A stretch of DNA of 64,000 nucleotides, from positions 62,001 through 126,000 of the forward strand of contig NZ_JAIWNA010000006.1 in NCBI RefSeq assembly GCF_020216065.1, written 5' to 3'. A program made the position numbers and the translations under genes. The DNA is from Nocardia rosealba (GTDB taxonomy: Bacteria > Actinomycetota > Actinomycetes > Mycobacteriales > Mycobacteriaceae). Below the pieces are notes generated by a model that was not told where the DNA came from, searched no databases, and saw only the letters and a program-made list of their open reading frames with translations. Positions 36,741-45,942 of this stretch are shown here, one piece after another; position 1 is the stretch's first letter; every line of letters starts with the position of its first letter.

Positions 36741-37922
36741 CTAGCTCGCTCGGTGCGCCGCGTGGCGCGGGATCCGGAATTCCCATTCGGTGCCGAAGTC
36801 CTCACTCAGCAGTTCGGCCGTGCCACCGAGCGCCGAGATGCGCCCGACGATCGAGCGCGAAACACCCATCCGCCCTTCGGCAGCGGCTTCGGCCAGTCTG
36901 CCCGGCGCGATGCCGACACCGTCGTCGCGCACACTCACCACCAGCATGTCACCGGTGTCCTCCAACAGCACGTAGGCTTTCGCCGCCGCACCGGCATGCA
37001 ATTCGACATTCGACAGAGCCGTCGCCACCGCGGCCGAAATCTCCTGGGCGACAAGCCTTCCGACGAGCACCGGGTCGCCGGGTGTGGCCACCGAGACCTT
37101 CGGTGTGGCGCGTGCGGTGAGCAACGGCCGCAGGTCGACCTCGGCCGCGCCGGAATCGGCCCGGTCACCCTGTTCGGAGAGCAGCACCCGAAGCGCCACC
37201 TCCTGCTCACCCGCCCGCTGCGCGAGTTCGCTTGCCGCCCCGCCTATCTCGCCGCCGCGCCGCTTGATGTAGGCGAGCACCTGCAGCACCCCGTCGTGCA
37301 CTTCACGCGCCAAGCGCTCGCGTTCCTGCGCGGCGGCGGTGATCCGCAGCGCCCGTTCGAGCTGCCCCTGCGCACGCCGCGCCGTATTTGCCGCCAATCC
37401 GAGCGCCAACCCCACCGACACCAGCACAGGCGCGGTCGCATCACCCCACACGTCCTGACCCCACTGATCACGCACGGTCACCACGACGGCCGACATCACC
37501 AGCCCCGCGACAACTCCCGCGACGGGTCCACGCAGAATCGCCATCGAGATCACCGAGTTGGCGATCCACAGCGTGGTCGGCAGGGTCTGATGCCCGTGAT
37601 ACCAGTCGTAGTCGGCGACGAGCCGGGTGGAGGCGATCAGCAGCACCGTCACCACCTGGTCGCCGACGACGACCCATCCGCGAATCCGGCTGGTCGCCTC
37701 GGGGAAGTACCACTGCGACAACATCAATGCCGAGGTACCCGACCAGATCGCCATCAGCGCGATCAGCACCCAGCTCAGCCGTGGGTGCTGGTAGTAGGGC
37801 ACCGACGCGATCTGCTGACCGATCGCGTACAGCAACGTGACCAGCCGGAATGCCTGGGCGGCCCGCCACAGGGGCGCGGTCGCCGCGTCGGCCGAGCTCA
37901 GCTCAGCTGTGTGGGTCCGCAT
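36741..37922 (-). CDS. MacS-type membrane sensor histidine kinase
   Basis: A 393-residue HisKA_3 kinase. The N-terminal about 180 residues contain 5-6 TM helices with little extracellular loop, suggesting membrane-embedded sensing. The phospho-acceptor is His209 in LAREVHDGVLQVLAYIKR. The HATPase domain has the N-box (ATALSNVELH) and G1 (DDGVGIAPG). It overlaps the AI-2E exporter gene upstream by 20 bases and precedes the response regulator by 8 bases. The stimulus is unknown; the neighbouring DUF1707 protein suggests envelope stress. Confidence 0.9.
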   Translation of the reverse strand: MRTHTAELSSADAATAPLWRAAQAFRLVTLLYAIGQQIASVPYYQHPRLSWVLIALMAIWSGTSALMLSQWYFPEATSRIRGWVVVGDQVVTVLLIASTRLVADYDWYHGHQTLPTTLWIANSVISMAILRGPVAGVVAGLVMSAVVVTVRDQWGQDVWGDATAPVLVSVGLALGLAANTARRAQGQLERALRITAAAQERERLAREVHDGVLQVLAYIKRRGGEIGGAASELAQRAGEQEVALRVLLSEQGDRADSGAAEVDLRPLLTARATPKVSVATPGDPVLVGRLVAQEISAAVATALSNVELHAGAAAKAYVLLEDTGDMLVVSVRDDGVGIAPGRLAEAAAEGRMGVSRSIVGRISALGGTAELLSEDFGTEWEFRIPRHAAHRAS

Positions 37923-39141
37923 CGCCGGACTCGTCTGTCGCCTTGCGCAACCGCGCGGTCACGTCGAACCGGCCCGGCTCGGGTTTGTCGGGTTCGGCAT
38001 CGAACAGGCCGCCGTCCCTGGCACCGGCGAGCTCGCCGTACGCCTCGTCGGGGGTGTCGGCCAGCAGATAGCGAATCGCGGTGTTGCCCACCGCGATCAG
38101 CGGCACGGCCAGCAGCGCGCCCGCGATCCCGCCGACCACGAGGCCCGCGGTGATCGCCAGCACCACCGCCAGCGGGTGGATGCTCACGGCACGCCCGAGC
38201 AGCAACGGCTGCAGCACATGCCCTTCCAGCTGCATCACCGCGATGATGATGCCGAGCACGATCAGCGCGGTGACGAAACCCTTGGTGACCAGCGCGATGA
38301 ACACGGCGACGAACCCGGCCACGACCGCGCCGATGATCGGGATGAACGCGCTGATGAACACCAGCGACGCCAACGGCAGCGCCAGCGGAACGTGCAGAAT
38401 CGCCAGCCCCGCACCGATGCCGATCGCGTCGACACCAGCCACGACCACGGTGGCCCGCACGAAACCGACGAGTGTGCCGAAGCCCAGTTCGCCTGCGGTG
38501 CGCACCTTTTCGCGATGCGGTGTGGGCACCACCCGGGTGATGAAGTTCCAGATCTGATCGCCGCCGTAGAGGAAGAAGATCAGGATGAACAGGATCAGGA
38601 AAGCGCCGGTGAGGATGTGACCGATGGTCGTCGCGGTGGTGAGCGCACCGCTGGTGAGGCTTTCGCGGTTGTCCTGGATGGTGCGCACGATGGTGTCGCC
38701 CGCACTGCGGATCTGCTGGTCGCTCAGGTGCGCGGGCCCGTTGATGAGCCAGTCCTGCACCTTGTGCACGCTGTTGGTGACCTCGTTGGACAACGCGGGC
38801 ACACCGTCGACGAACTGTTCGACGACGAAGGTCATGATCCCGGCGAGCAACCCGATCGACCCGATCAGCGCCACCGACACGCCGATCGCGCGCGGAATCC
38901 CCACCCGCTGCATCCAGTCGACCAGTGGCGCGAGCAGCGCGGCCGCCAGCAGCGCGATGGCCAGCGGGATGACGACCGTCGCGAACTTCTGCACGATCAT
39001 CCCCAGCGCGATCAGCGCCGCGAAGATGATCAGCAGCCGCCAGCACCACGCGGCCGTTTTACGGACCAGCGGATGTACTGCCTCGGCGTCGGAACGCCAC
39101 GGCGTGGACGCGGGCCCGGAATCCGGCTTCTGGACGGTCAC
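37903..39141 (-). CDS. AI-2E family transporter (PerM-like)
   Basis: A 412-residue polytopic protein of the AI-2E/PerM family with about 8 TM helices, a long central amphipathic region (NSVHKVQDWLINGPAHLSDQ) and the conserved C-terminal GHVLQPLLLGRAVSIHPL motif. Family members export small molecules or ions and, in mycobacteria, affect cell division (Rv0205, recalled at this locus). Its 3' end overlaps the sensor kinase start by 20 bases. It is divergent from the adenylate cyclase with only 39 bases between, so promoters overlap coding sequence. Confidence 0.88.
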   Translation of the reverse strand: MTVQKPDSGPASTPWRSDAEAVHPLVRKTAAWCWRLLIIFAALIALGMIVQKFATVVIPLAIALLAAALLAPLVDWMQRVGIPRAIGVSVALIGSIGLLAGIMTFVVEQFVDGVPALSNEVTNSVHKVQDWLINGPAHLSDQQIRSAGDTIVRTIQDNRESLTSGALTTATTIGHILTGAFLILFILIFFLYGGDQIWNFITRVVPTPHREKVRTAGELGFGTLVGFVRATVVVAGVDAIGIGAGLAILHVPLALPLASLVFISAFIPIIGAVVAGFVAVFIALVTKGFVTALIVLGIIIAVMQLEGHVLQPLLLGRAVSIHPLAVVLAITAGLVVGGIAGALLAVPLIAVGNTAIRYLLADTPDEAYGELAGARDGGLFDAEPDKPEPGRFDVTARLRKATDESGDADPHS

Positions 39142-39180
39142 CCGAGAGAGCCTATCGGTCGCAACGCTAGATTGGTTGTC

Positions 39181-40734
39181 GTGTCGGCGCCTCTGGAAGC
39201 GGTCAAACAGACCATGCGAACGCGCTGGCCGCTGTATCTGACCTCAGTACTGCTGGCCAATGCCTTCGGCGCCGTGCTGGTCTGGGCGTTCATCCAGTAC
39301 GGTCTGCCGGTCCCCGAGGGTCATCAGGGTGGTGTGCGCGAAGCGGGTCTGCTTGCCCCGCTCGTGGTGTTCGGTGCCGCCGCGGTGCTCAGCATCATCG
39401 CCGCTGCCATCATGTTGCGCCCGGTGATGCGCTGGCAGATGCGCGGTGGCCCGCCGAGCAGACGCGAACAGATGGCGGCGCTGCACGTGCCGTTGCGGCA
39501 GTCGATCGTGCACCTGATCCTGTGGATCATCGGCGGCGCCATCCTCGCCGCCCTCATCATCGCCGAATCGCCGGAGCTGGCGGGCGCGGTGATCGTCACC
39601 GAATGTATGGCCGCCACCATCGTGTTCGGCTTCACCTACATGCTCGGCGAACGCATTCTGCGGCCGGTCGCGGCCGAGGCGCTCACCGAGGGCACCTTCG
39701 ACCACACCCTCACCCCCGGTGTCGGTACGCGTATGGCGATGACCTGGGGAATGGGCACGTTCGCCCCGACCATCGCGATCGTGCTGCTGTGCGTCACCCA
39801 GATCTCCTCGGACGTGAAGTTCTCGGCGAAGTCGCTGGCCATCTCCATCCTGCTGCTGTGCGGCGTGGTGATCCTGCAGGCGCTCGCGCTGTCGATGCTC
39901 ACCGGATCGTCCATCTCCGACCCTGTTCGTCAGCTGTCCCAAGCCATCAACAGGGTGCAGGCGGGCGCGCGTGACGTGCAGGTGGAGGTGTACGACGGCA
40001 GCGAGATCGGCCTGCTGCAGGTCGGTTTCAACCGGATGATGGAAGAGGCCGCCAAACGCCGCAAGCTGCAGGAGCTGTTCGGTCAGCACGTCGGTGAGGA
40101 AGTCGCGCAGCGCGCGCTGGACTACGGGACCGAACTCGGCGGTGAGACTCGCTTCGTCGCGGTGCTTTTCGTCGACATGGTCGGGTCGACCGCCGCCGCG
40201 GCCGAACGTCCGCCCACCGAGGTGGTGAGCCTGCTCAACGAGTTCTTCCGGGTGGTCGTCGACGTGATCGATCGCCACCACGGCTTCGTCAACAAGTTCG
40301 TCGGCGACGCCGCCCTCGCCATCTTCGGCGCACCGCTCGACCGCCCCGACGCACCGACCGCCGCCCTGGCCGCCGCCCGCGAGCTGCGCGAGGCGCTGCG
40401 TGAAGTGACCACCCTCGATGTCGGCATCGGCGTGTCGGCGGGGCTGGCGGTCGCGGGCAATATCGGCGCGGCGAATCGTTTCGAATACACCGTGATCGGC
40501 GACCCCGTCAACGAGGCGTCGCGACTCACCGAACTGGCCAAAGAGCACCCCGGCCGCGTTCTCGCTTCGGGTAGCGCGCTGTACTTCGCCTCGGAAAGCG
40601 AGCAAGACCATTGGGAGACCGGCGACGAGGTCCAGCTGCGTGGCAGACGCAGAAAAACCCGCCTGGCCTGGCCGAAGCCGGTCGCGGCCAGGTCCGGCGT
40701 GGACCAGGGAGAACAGTCGCGTTCGCTAGGCTGA
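39181..40734 (+). CDS. Class III adenylate cyclase (membrane anchor, HAMP, CHD)
   Basis: A 517-residue cyclase making cAMP from ATP. It has 6 TM helices (about 15-245), a HAMP-like linker (about 240-300; SISDPVRQLSQAINRVQAG) and a class III catalytic domain. The metal-binding Asp is in VLFVDMVGST (about 333), the substrate-selecting Lys and second Asp in NKFVGDAALAIFG (about 372), and the transition-state Asn/Arg in DPVNEASRLTEL. All key residues are present, so it is predicted active. It resembles recalled Rv3645. GTG 39181 start; the next gene begins one base after the stop. Confidence 0.93.
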   Translation: MSAPLEAVKQTMRTRWPLYLTSVLLANAFGAVLVWAFIQYGLPVPEGHQGGVREAGLLAPLVVFGAAAVLSIIAAAIMLRPVMRWQMRGGPPSRREQMAALHVPLRQSIVHLILWIIGGAILAALIIAESPELAGAVIVTECMAATIVFGFTYMLGERILRPVAAEALTEGTFDHTLTPGVGTRMAMTWGMGTFAPTIAIVLLCVTQISSDVKFSAKSLAISILLLCGVVILQALALSMLTGSSISDPVRQLSQAINRVQAGARDVQVEVYDGSEIGLLQVGFNRMMEEAAKRRKLQELFGQHVGEEVAQRALDYGTELGGETRFVAVLFVDMVGSTAAAAERPPTEVVSLLNEFFRVVVDVIDRHHGFVNKFVGDAALAIFGAPLDRPDAPTAALAAARELREALREVTTLDVGIGVSAGLAVAGNIGAANRFEYTVIGDPVNEASRLTELAKEHPGRVLASGSALYFASESEQDHWETGDEVQLRGRRRKTRLAWPKPVAARSGVDQGEQSRSLG

Positions 40735-40735
40735 C

Positions 40736-41821
40736 ATGGTGACGGCCGACGGCGACCTAGCAGGCGATCCCGCCGCGCATCCCGTCGTGCGCCGGCCCAA
40801 CCGTTTTCGCTGGGTGAAATGGGTGCTCGGCGCGATCCTGCTCGCGCTGCTGGTCGGCGAGGGCGTGTACCTGTGGCCCCGGCTGCACGAATCGTGGCGC
40901 ACGCTCACCGAGATCCACTGGGGCTGGGTGCTGCTGTGCGTGTTCACCCAGGCCGTGTCGATGAGCGGGTTCGGGCGGGTGCAGAAGCAGCTGCTGCACG
41001 CGGGCGGGGTCGACGTGAGCCAGGGCAAGTCGGTGTCGGTGGTGTACGGCGCCACCGCCATGTCGCTGACGCTGCCCGCGGGCCAGGTGTTCTCCACCGC
41101 CTTCACCTATCGCCAGACCCGGCGCTGGGGCGCCAGCCCGATCGTGGCGTCGTGGCAGCTGGTGTTCTCCGGGGTGGTCGCCGCGGCCGGGCTCGCGCTG
41201 CTCGGTATCGCAGGCGCTGCCCTGGTCGGTCAGGGCATCGGCGTGAAACTCATCGCCACCCTTGTTCTGCTCGGTGTGGTGCTGGTGGCGGGCAATTATC
41301 TGGCCCGGCATCCGGGCACGCTCGAGGCGATACTGCGCAAGGTGCTCGCGCTGGTGAACCGATTACGGAAGAAGCCCGCCGGCCACGGCATCGCCAAGCT
41401 GGCCGAGATCCGGGCGCAGTTGGAATCGGTCGACCTGGGTAAACGCGACGGCGCGCTGGTCGGGGTGTGGGCGCTGGTGCACCGGTTCGCCGACGTGGCC
41501 TGTCTCGGTGCGGCGTGTTACGCGGTGGGCGCCGATCCCAAGCTGTCCGGTCTGCTCATCGCGTTCGCCGCGGGCAAGGCGGTGGGTTCGATTCCGTTCG
41601 CGCCCGGCGGCATCGTCTATGTGGACGCCACCCTGATCTACGGTCTCACCGCCGGTGCGGGCCTGCCCGCCGCGCAGGCGGTCGCCGCCGCGTTCGTGTA
41701 CCGGTTCGTGAGTTTCATCCTGGTCGCGATCGTCGGCTGGATCGTTTTCGCGTTCCTGTTCCGCACCAAGCAGGCCGACGACGAGGAATACGAGGCCGAG
41801 TTCAAACAGCGCCGGATCTAG
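40736..41821 (+). CDS. YbhN/UPF0104 membrane protein (flippase/LPG-synthase TM family)
   Basis: A 361-residue membrane protein with about 8 TM helices. Conserved YbhN/UPF0104 features include SLTLPAGQVFSTAFTYRQTR (about 95-115) and SIPFAPGGIVYVDATLIYGL near the C-terminus. This is the LPG-synthase N-terminal or glycosyltransferase-2-associated membrane fold, here without the soluble synthase domain. Recalled equivalent Rv0204c lies beside Rv0205 and mmpL3. ATG 40736 (or GTG 40739) follows the cyclase stop by one base, so it is coexpressed with the cyclase. Convergent with the DUF3054 gene. Confidence 0.82.
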   Translation: MVTADGDLAGDPAAHPVVRRPNRFRWVKWVLGAILLALLVGEGVYLWPRLHESWRTLTEIHWGWVLLCVFTQAVSMSGFGRVQKQLLHAGGVDVSQGKSVSVVYGATAMSLTLPAGQVFSTAFTYRQTRRWGASPIVASWQLVFSGVVAAAGLALLGIAGAALVGQGIGVKLIATLVLLGVVLVAGNYLARHPGTLEAILRKVLALVNRLRKKPAGHGIAKLAEIRAQLESVDLGKRDGALVGVWALVHRFADVACLGAACYAVGADPKLSGLLIAFAAGKAVGSIPFAPGGIVYVDATLIYGLTAGAGLPAAQAVAAAFVYRFVSFILVAIVGWIVFAFLFRTKQADDEEYEAEFKQRRI

Positions 41822-42174
41822 CGCAGCGCACGCACAGCCGCGCGCCACCCGAGCAGGAACAGCGCGAGCACCGAGGCCGCCACGATCATGAAGCTCACCG
41901 CGGTCCCCTGCCCACTCACCGCCCGCAACACCATCCCACCGACGAACGTCGATCCCCAGATCACCACCCCACTCGGCCACAGCGCCGCCGGATCAAACCG
42001 CCTCCCCCGTGCGATGACCCAGGCGATCCCCCACCCGATGAGAAGCCCGACCGCGAACGGCCACACCGTCTTCACCAGCCCGGCAAGCACATCCTCGTCA
42101 TGACTACGCCGCCCGATCGCACAAAAGACGATCACGAGCAGCACATCGACAGCGAGGGGCGCGAATCTCTTCAC
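41818..42174 (-). CDS. DUF3054 membrane protein
   Basis: A 118-residue protein with about four TM helices (starting RFAPLAVDVLLVIVFCAIGR) and a conserved GRRSHDEDV loop after the first helix. This is the DUF3054 pattern, widespread in actinobacteria, function unknown. Its stop overlaps the convergent YbhN gene by four bases and its start is 25 bases downstream of the penicillin-binding-like gene on the same strand. Confidence 0.82.
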   Translation of the reverse strand: MKRFAPLAVDVLLVIVFCAIGRRSHDEDVLAGLVKTVWPFAVGLLIGWGIAWVIARGRRFDPAALWPSGVVIWGSTFVGGMVLRAVSGQGTAVSFMIVAASVLALFLLGWRAAVRALR

Positions 42175-42199
42175 ACCGTGCAGCCTAGTTGTGCGCTTC

Positions 42200-43888
42200 T
42201 CAAGCTTCGGGGGTGGCCAGGGACTTCAGGAGGACGGAGGCCAGGCGGGAGGTGGCGTCTCCGCTGTCGACATCGGCGATGTGTACCGCGAAGGCCAGAT
42301 CCCCCATCGTGGCGAGCAGCCAGCCGTCGGATCCGCCGGTCGCGGCGAACGCGGTGACGTCGCGGAAGCCACGCAGCGCGGCGGTTTCCGGCTTGTTGAT
42401 GCCCTCGTGCATCATCGCGCGCAATCGGTCGACGGCGGGCGGGGGCAGGGCGGGGATCGGGTTGTCGACCTTGCCCGGCTTGCCTGCCTCGATCATCGGC
42501 GCGGCCACCTCGCCACGCGCGATAGCGGCGGCGGCGAGCGCCATACCGAACGGGCTGGCGAGCACCGCATCGGAACCGGCGCCCTGACGCACCTGTTCGG
42601 TGCTGCGCCCGGGTGCGGCGATCCGTCCCGTGACCTCGTCGAGCCCGGCCACCTTGAAGTCGACACCCACGCCGAGCGCGGCGGCGGCCTCCGAAGCTTC
42701 CTGCACCGAAACATCCTGCGGCGCTTTGTTCTTGGTCGCGGCGGCCACTGCACGGAACAGGTCCATGGTGCCGCCCGCCGGGAACAGCCCGGTGAACGCG
42801 ATGGGCCCCTTCTCGGTGGCGTAACTGTTCTGCGCCACCGCGACGACGGCACCGGTCGACGGCTGGATCGCCACCACCGAGGCGGGCGTGCCGACGCTGA
42901 CCACCGCGTCCTCGGCGGCCCGCTGCAGGCGCTGATCCATGGTCGCGGCGATATCGGGACCGGCGGGGCCCTGGTATCCGGCCACCTGGTTGACGAACCG
43001 TCCGTCGGCCTCGAAGATCTGCACGCCCCAGCCGGCCGTGGCCTCCAGACTGGCCTTCCACACCTCGCGCAGCGAGTCCAGCATCGGCGACCAGGTGCGG
43101 CGATCGGCGGAGATCAGCTTGGGCTGCTTCTCCATCACCACGCCGGGCACCTTGGCCATCCTCGGCTCGAGAATGGCGAAATCGCCCTCGCGCAGATTCA
43201 CCGCGACCACCGGCTTGCCCTGCGAGGCAGCGAGCTGCTCCATCAGGTAGGGCCCGGTGATGAGCGGGGCGACGGGTTCGATGGCATCGGCCAATGCGTT
43301 GGTGGAGGCGACGAGGTCGCCGGTGCGGGCGGGGTCGATCTTGATGACATTGATGACCTGTTCGGTCATCAGCGGCTCGCCCGCCAGGTCGACCACGCGC
43401 GGCGGCGGCTTGGCCGTGGTTCGCACGAGCTTCACGGTGCGGTTGTTCGTCAACTGCGGCATCACCACGGCAGGGTCCCAGCTGATCCGCCAGCCGATGG
43501 CGAGCTTGCGGACGGTGCCCTGCAGCGTGTAGCTCCAGTCCTTGTTCTCGCCGAAGTTCCAGGCCACGTCCATGCTGAAAATGGCCGACTGGGCGTCGAG
43601 ATCGATGACCTGGGTCTTCTCGTAGTCGACAGTGCCCGACTGCAGCCCCTCGAACATTTGCTTGATGGTTGCCGAAGCGGCGGCGGGGTAGGAGGTCAGA
43701 TCGGCGGCTTTGGTGTAGTCCTGCTTGTCGAGCAGGTCGGTGAACCGCTGGACGACGGTCTCGGACTCACTCGTCTTCCCACCCACGCCACACGAGCACA
43801 GCGCCATCGCGAGGGTCGCAACCCCCGCGATCGCCATTGCGCCCCGGACGCGAAAGCGGCGGGATCCCCACACATCCATATCGCCCAC
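42200..43888 (-). CDS. Penicillin-binding-protein-like lipoprotein with degenerate catalytic motifs
   Basis: A 562-residue lipoprotein (signal ending LCSC) with an NTF2-like MecA-type N-terminal domain (about 40-165), a PBP dimerisation region (about 165-330) and a transpeptidase-like fold. It resembles the recalled mycobacterial lipoprotein Rv2864c. The catalytic motifs look lost: where class B PBPs have P-x-G-S-x-x-K, this has PAGGTMDLF (370-378), so Ser and Lys are Gly and Asp; and the KTGT-type motif reads ATGGS at about residue 518. It is likely non-hydrolytic, perhaps a scaffold, decoy or regulator of wall synthesis. It is preceded by a 377-base gene-free stretch. Confidence 0.78.
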   Translation of the reverse strand: MGDMDVWGSRRFRVRGAMAIAGVATLAMALCSCGVGGKTSESETVVQRFTDLLDKQDYTKAADLTSYPAAASATIKQMFEGLQSGTVDYEKTQVIDLDAQSAIFSMDVAWNFGENKDWSYTLQGTVRKLAIGWRISWDPAVVMPQLTNNRTVKLVRTTAKPPPRVVDLAGEPLMTEQVINVIKIDPARTGDLVASTNALADAIEPVAPLITGPYLMEQLAASQGKPVVAVNLREGDFAILEPRMAKVPGVVMEKQPKLISADRRTWSPMLDSLREVWKASLEATAGWGVQIFEADGRFVNQVAGYQGPAGPDIAATMDQRLQRAAEDAVVSVGTPASVVAIQPSTGAVVAVAQNSYATEKGPIAFTGLFPAGGTMDLFRAVAAATKNKAPQDVSVQEASEAAAALGVGVDFKVAGLDEVTGRIAAPGRSTEQVRQGAGSDAVLASPFGMALAAAAIARGEVAAPMIEAGKPGKVDNPIPALPPPAVDRLRAMMHEGINKPETAALRGFRDVTAFAATGGSDGWLLATMGDLAFAVHIADVDSGDATSRLASVLLKSLATPEA

Positions 43889-44265
43889 TCTTCACTCTTG
43901 CCACTCCGGTAACAAAACAACCGTACCGGAAGTTGACCCGTCTCCGATGCCCCGGTAAACGGGACGCTATCCGACCTCAGCACCTCGATTGTGCCCGAAC
44001 TCCGACCCCGTGAGGGGATGATTTCGAACCTCGCCCTGCCAGTGGCAACAACTGGCGCGCTTACCGTACCGGCAGGCCCGCACACTTGTGAGTATCTCGC
44101 ATCGTCTGGCGATTCACAGCGAGGGTACCCATCGCCACCGACAACCAATCGCCCGCCACCGATCATCCGAATTCGCGTTCACCCACGGCACAATCGCGCA
44201 CCCGAATTCCGGCGTAATCTTGTAATCACTGCAACACATGCACTCTCCGACAGCAGGTGATCATC
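43889..44265. other. Gene-free region between the PBP-like gene and the 189-residue gene
   Basis: 377 bases of intergenic DNA, AT-richer than neighbours in parts. I see no convincing coding frame. It should hold the divergent promoters of both flanking genes. A small stem (GCCAGT 44038-44043 with ACTGGC 44051-44056) and paired CCGAATTC motifs about 35 bases apart lie here, with a GTAATC-TT-GTAATC direct repeat near 44215. No strong operator or RNA is evident. Confidence 0.55.
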
Positions 44266-44832
44266 ATGCGCAACGCCCATCGCGAACGCGGATTCGGCCG
44301 TCCCGGCGGCTGGCAACAGGCCGATCTACCCGACGCGGCCGATGCCGCCGACTGGTTCGCCGGACGATTGCCCGCCGACTGGTTCACCGGCCCGCCCGAA
44401 CTCGAGATCGACCGCGACGAGATCGTCGTCGTCGGCGAACTCCCCGATCCCGGCGACGCGGACGCACCCGCCTCGCCGGCGACCCGCGAGGGCGCGCTCG
44501 CCCGCTTCCGCGAGTCGACCCGCCCGGCGCGCATGCGCATCGCCGACGAGGCTCAGCGCCGGTACGGGCGAAGCGTCGCTTGGGGCGTTCGGGTGAACGG
44601 TGAACGAATCCTGTTCACCCACTTGGCCGTTCCCGTGATGACGCGCCTGCGTCAGCCCGAACGCCAGGTGCTCGACACCCTGATCGATGCGGGCGTGGCC
44701 CGTTCCCGCGCCGACGCGCTGGCCTGGACGGTGAAGCTGGCGGGCAAGCACGCCGAGAGCTGGTTGGCCGAATTGCGCGAAGCCATGCGCAAAGTGGACG
44801 ACCTACGCGCGGAAGGTCCTACCGGCCTCTGA
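44266..44832 (+). CDS. Conserved actinobacterial hypothetical protein, 188 residues
   Basis: A soluble protein that I recognise as a widely conserved actinobacterial family without known function. Conserved blocks are DWFAGRLPADWFTG near the N-terminus, EIVVVGELPDPG, a charged helix (RFRESTRPARMRIADEAQRR) and a C-terminal helical stretch TRLRQPERQVLDTLIDAG ending in a SRADALAW element. The C-terminal part looks like a compact helical DNA- or ribosome-binding module. ATG 44266 has AGG about 8 bases upstream; GTG 44257 would add MII. No operon partners on the same strand. Confidence 0.78.
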   Translation: MRNAHRERGFGRPGGWQQADLPDAADAADWFAGRLPADWFTGPPELEIDRDEIVVVGELPDPGDADAPASPATREGALARFRESTRPARMRIADEAQRRYGRSVAWGVRVNGERILFTHLAVPVMTRLRQPERQVLDTLIDAGVARSRADALAWTVKLAGKHAESWLAELREAMRKVDDLRAEGPTGL

Positions 44833-44914
44833 GTTCCCGGCCCCGGCTGCGGGAGCACTCGACCCGATGACGGTGCGACGACCCGAGGCCGGGGCCGCGG
44901 GTTAGGCTCGACCC

Positions 44915-45367
44915 ATGGAGACGTCCGTGCAGGCCACCGGTCCGATTCTCGTGCTGAACGGGCCGAACCTGAACATGCTCGGCACCCGTCAACCACAGAT
45001 CTACGGTTCCGACACCCTCGACGACGTGGTCGCCCTCTGCGAGCGCACGGCGGCCCGGTTCGGGCGCGAGGTGGTGGCGTTCCAGTCCAATCACGAAGGC
45101 GCCCTGATCGATCGGATCCATCAGGCGCGCGGTGTCGCGTCGGCCATCGTCGTGAATCCCGGTGGCCTCACCCATACTTCGGTCGCCCTGCGCGATGCCC
45201 TGGTGATTCCGGAGGTCCCGATCGTCGAGGTGCACATCAGCAATGTGCACGCCCGCGAGGAATTCCGGCACCACTCCTTCGTCTCCCCCATCGCCACCGC
45301 CGTCATCGCCGGACTCGGCATCCAGGGTTACGCGGCGGCGATCGAGTTCCTGAGTACGCGGGTCTAG
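44915..45367 (+). CDS. aroQ: Type II 3-dehydroquinate dehydratase
   Basis: A 150-residue AroQ converting 3-dehydroquinate to 3-dehydroshikimate in aromatic amino acid synthesis. Motifs: [21 protein letters not shown] with catalytic Tyr30 and the mobile-loop Arg25, the [16 protein letters not shown] region with catalytic Asn/His, and [15 protein letters not shown]. Length is typical of the dodecameric enzyme. Its stop overlaps the convergent oxidoreductase gene by four bases. It is isolated from other aro genes in this window. Confidence 0.95.
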   Translation: METSVQATGPILVLNGPNLNMLGTRQPQIYGSDTLDDVVALCERTAARFGREVVAFQSNHEGALIDRIHQARGVASAIVVNPGGLTHTSVALRDALVIPEVPIVEVHISNVHAREEFRHHSFVSPIATAVIAGLGIQGYAAAIEFLSTRV

Positions 45368-45810
45368 GCCAGGCGGAAGACGGGGAATCCGGGCGCGATC
45401 GCGGCGAGTTCCTCCTCGGTCGAGTCCTTACCGACACCCTCGAAGAAGGCGCCGACCTCCCAGCCGAATTTCTTCAGGTAGAGGCGCAGTACCGGCACCT
45501 TCTCCGCATCGGGAACCTCGGTGGCCGAGAAGGTTTCGGTCTTGCGCCCGAGGCGCAATTCGCCCCCGCCCGCGACGCGCAGATTGCGCACCCACTGGGT
45601 GTGGCCGCGCGGCGCGACCAGATAGCGAGTGCCGTCGGCGTCGGCGAGCACGTTCACCATGGTGGTGCGCCATTCGCCGCTGGTGCGGCCGCGCACGGCG
45701 AGCAGCCGCGAACCCATGATGCTGATGCCAAGTCGCGGCAGCTGATTGACGACCCTGAGCAGGGTCGCCTCGATACCCGAGGGAGCCAGATAGCGACTCG
45801 CGTTCTCCAT
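45364..45810 (-). CDS. Deazaflavin(F420)-dependent nitroreductase-family oxidoreductase
   Basis: A 148-residue split-beta-barrel protein of the DUF385/Ddn family. It has the family signature [38 protein letters not shown], and a C-terminal helix ending [13 protein letters not shown]. Relatives use coenzyme F420 for reduction of varied substrates and are numerous in mycobacteria and nocardiae. Convergent with aroQ (four-base overlap) and divergent from the ABC exporter gene across 132 bases. Confidence 0.83.
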   Translation of the reverse strand: MENASRYLAPSGIEATLLRVVNQLPRLGISIMGSRLLAVRGRTSGEWRTTMVNVLADADGTRYLVAPRGHTQWVRNLRVAGGGELRLGRKTETFSATEVPDAEKVPVLRLYLKKFGWEVGAFFEGVGKDSTEEELAAIAPGFPVFRLA

Positions 45811-45894
45811 GCGCCAAGCATGTCAGCCATCGACCGGAAGCGAGCATCGAGATCCGATTTGCCCGTTTTCACGAAAGCATTGCCGCGATGAGTT

Positions 45895-45910
45895 GTAGTA
45901 CATATGCTAC
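45895..45910. promoter_or_regulatory. Near-perfect 16-bp palindrome upstream of the ABC exporter operon
   Basis: GTAGTACATATGCTAC pairs at 7 of 8 positions. It lies in an AT-rich stretch 33 bases before the ATPase start and is a plausible operator for the XRE regulator encoded at the end of the same operon. Not tested. Confidence 0.45.
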
Positions 45911-45942
45911 ATATCATCGAAGGTCGATGACTGGGAGGAATC

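Noticed and set aside
43991-44260. 89-residue frame between the PBP-like and 189-residue genes
   Set aside because: Composition is Pro/Arg-rich without family character or a ribosome-binding site; better explained as a promoter region.
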